NCBI GenBank assembly: GCA_031263265.1
Contig: JAISGE010000055.1
Coordinates: 1 to 5,758 of the forward strand
From: Treponema sp.
Lineage (GTDB): Bacteria; Spirochaetota; Spirochaetia; Treponematales; Breznakiellaceae
DNA length: 5,758 nt
Direction: 5' to 3'
Shown in pieces: positions 5,493-5,758 of this stretch. A program made the position numbers and the translations under genes. The notes beneath the pieces are model-generated. The model ran no database searches and was not told where the DNA came from. It saw nothing but the letters and a program-made list of their open reading frames with translations. The first letter of the stretch is position 1, and every line of letters begins with the position of its first letter.

Positions 5493-5758
5493 TTATTTCC
5501 CCGTTTTTTCCATGGCTTTTTTCTTGTTTAAGGCTTCGATGTAGGTAGCTATGAAAAAGAGTTCATCATCGGTCATGGCTTCCACCTCCTGGATTATTTT
5601 TCTTTGAATCAGGCTTAAAGGCTGGATGGCCGAGGAAGTCATTTTCGGCTCGGTTCCTTTAAGTATCCACTCCCGGGTATATCCATGCACTTTTTCGATA
5701 AGCATGGCGGTTGAATTAGACATCCCGATTTCACCCTTGAGGAGTCTAGAAATATAGC
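5493..5758 (-). CDS. XRE-type helix-turn-helix transcriptional regulator, 5' end missing (off window)
   Basis: C-terminal part of a DNA-binding regulator. The frame is open from the right edge: YISRLLKGEIGMSNST at bases 5709-5756, then AMLIEKVHGYTREWILKGTEP. This is the recognition helix and last helices of a Cro/C1-type domain (the YISRLLKGE ... ALLIEKxxG ... WILxGxEP pattern), so the ATG at 5723, which would cut the domain in half, is not the true start. Some 50 residues of domain should lie beyond the window. After the domain comes a helical tail, SLIQRKIIQEVEAMTDDELFFIATYIEALNKKKA, often seen in regulators of this size and likely for dimerisation. A second copy of part of this tail is found at 4796-4872. 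The gene lies 78 bases upstream of the toxin on the same strand and could regulate it, but that is inference from position. Confidence 0.75.
   Translation of the reverse strand, partial: YISRLLKGEIGMSNSTAMLIEKVHGYTREWILKGTEPKMTSSAIQPLSLIQRKIIQEVEAMTDDELFFIATYIEALNKKKAMEKTGK
5577..5638. repeat. Right copy of a duplicated segment (pairs with 4814-4871)
   Basis: This part of the regulator tail matches 4814-4871 in the same orientation, 763 bases away: 44 of 49 identical without gaps, then 8 of 9 after a 4-base gap. The 21-base identical core spans a strong AGGAGG on the minus strand (5585-5590). The right copy is the intact one. Confidence 0.7.

Overview
The window looks like a chromosomal stretch of a mid-GC bacterium. 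The atypical lipoprotein box, the gene style and the small toxin-antitoxin debris suggest a spirochaete, possibly a termite-gut type Treponema. That placement is inference; no marker gene is present.

Left part (1-3290): a MATE-family efflux transporter (+) whose start lies at or beyond the window edge converges on a solitary substrate-binding lipoprotein of the iron(III)/COG1840 type (-). An AT-rich divergent spacer follows, then a DnaQ-like DEDDh 3'-5' exonuclease (+), which converges on a GT-B glycosyltransferase (-) with only 13 bases between the stop codons. These four genes are separately transcribed and share no obvious pathway. The glycosyltransferase has the best-defined control region here: a TATAAT -10 box, an overlapping palindrome and a hairpin at the predicted 5' end of the mRNA.

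Right part (about 4796-5758), all on the minus strand: the 3' part of an XRE-type helix-turn-helix regulator that runs off the right edge; a GC-rich palindromic spacer; a BrnT-like small toxin reading frame that lacks a usable start and looks frameshifted in its first codons; an intact ribbon-helix-helix antitoxin with a perfect Shine-Dalgarno; a short hairpin; and a frameshifted copy of the tail of the same XRE gene. The toxin-antitoxin unit is therefore bracketed by an intact and a degenerate copy of one regulator tail, which points to local duplication or insertion and decay.

I see no convincing undescribed system. The most interesting points are the decayed toxin beside a preserved antitoxin, the duplicated regulator tail, the leader structure of the glycosyltransferase and the loss of the first Glu of its EX7E motif.
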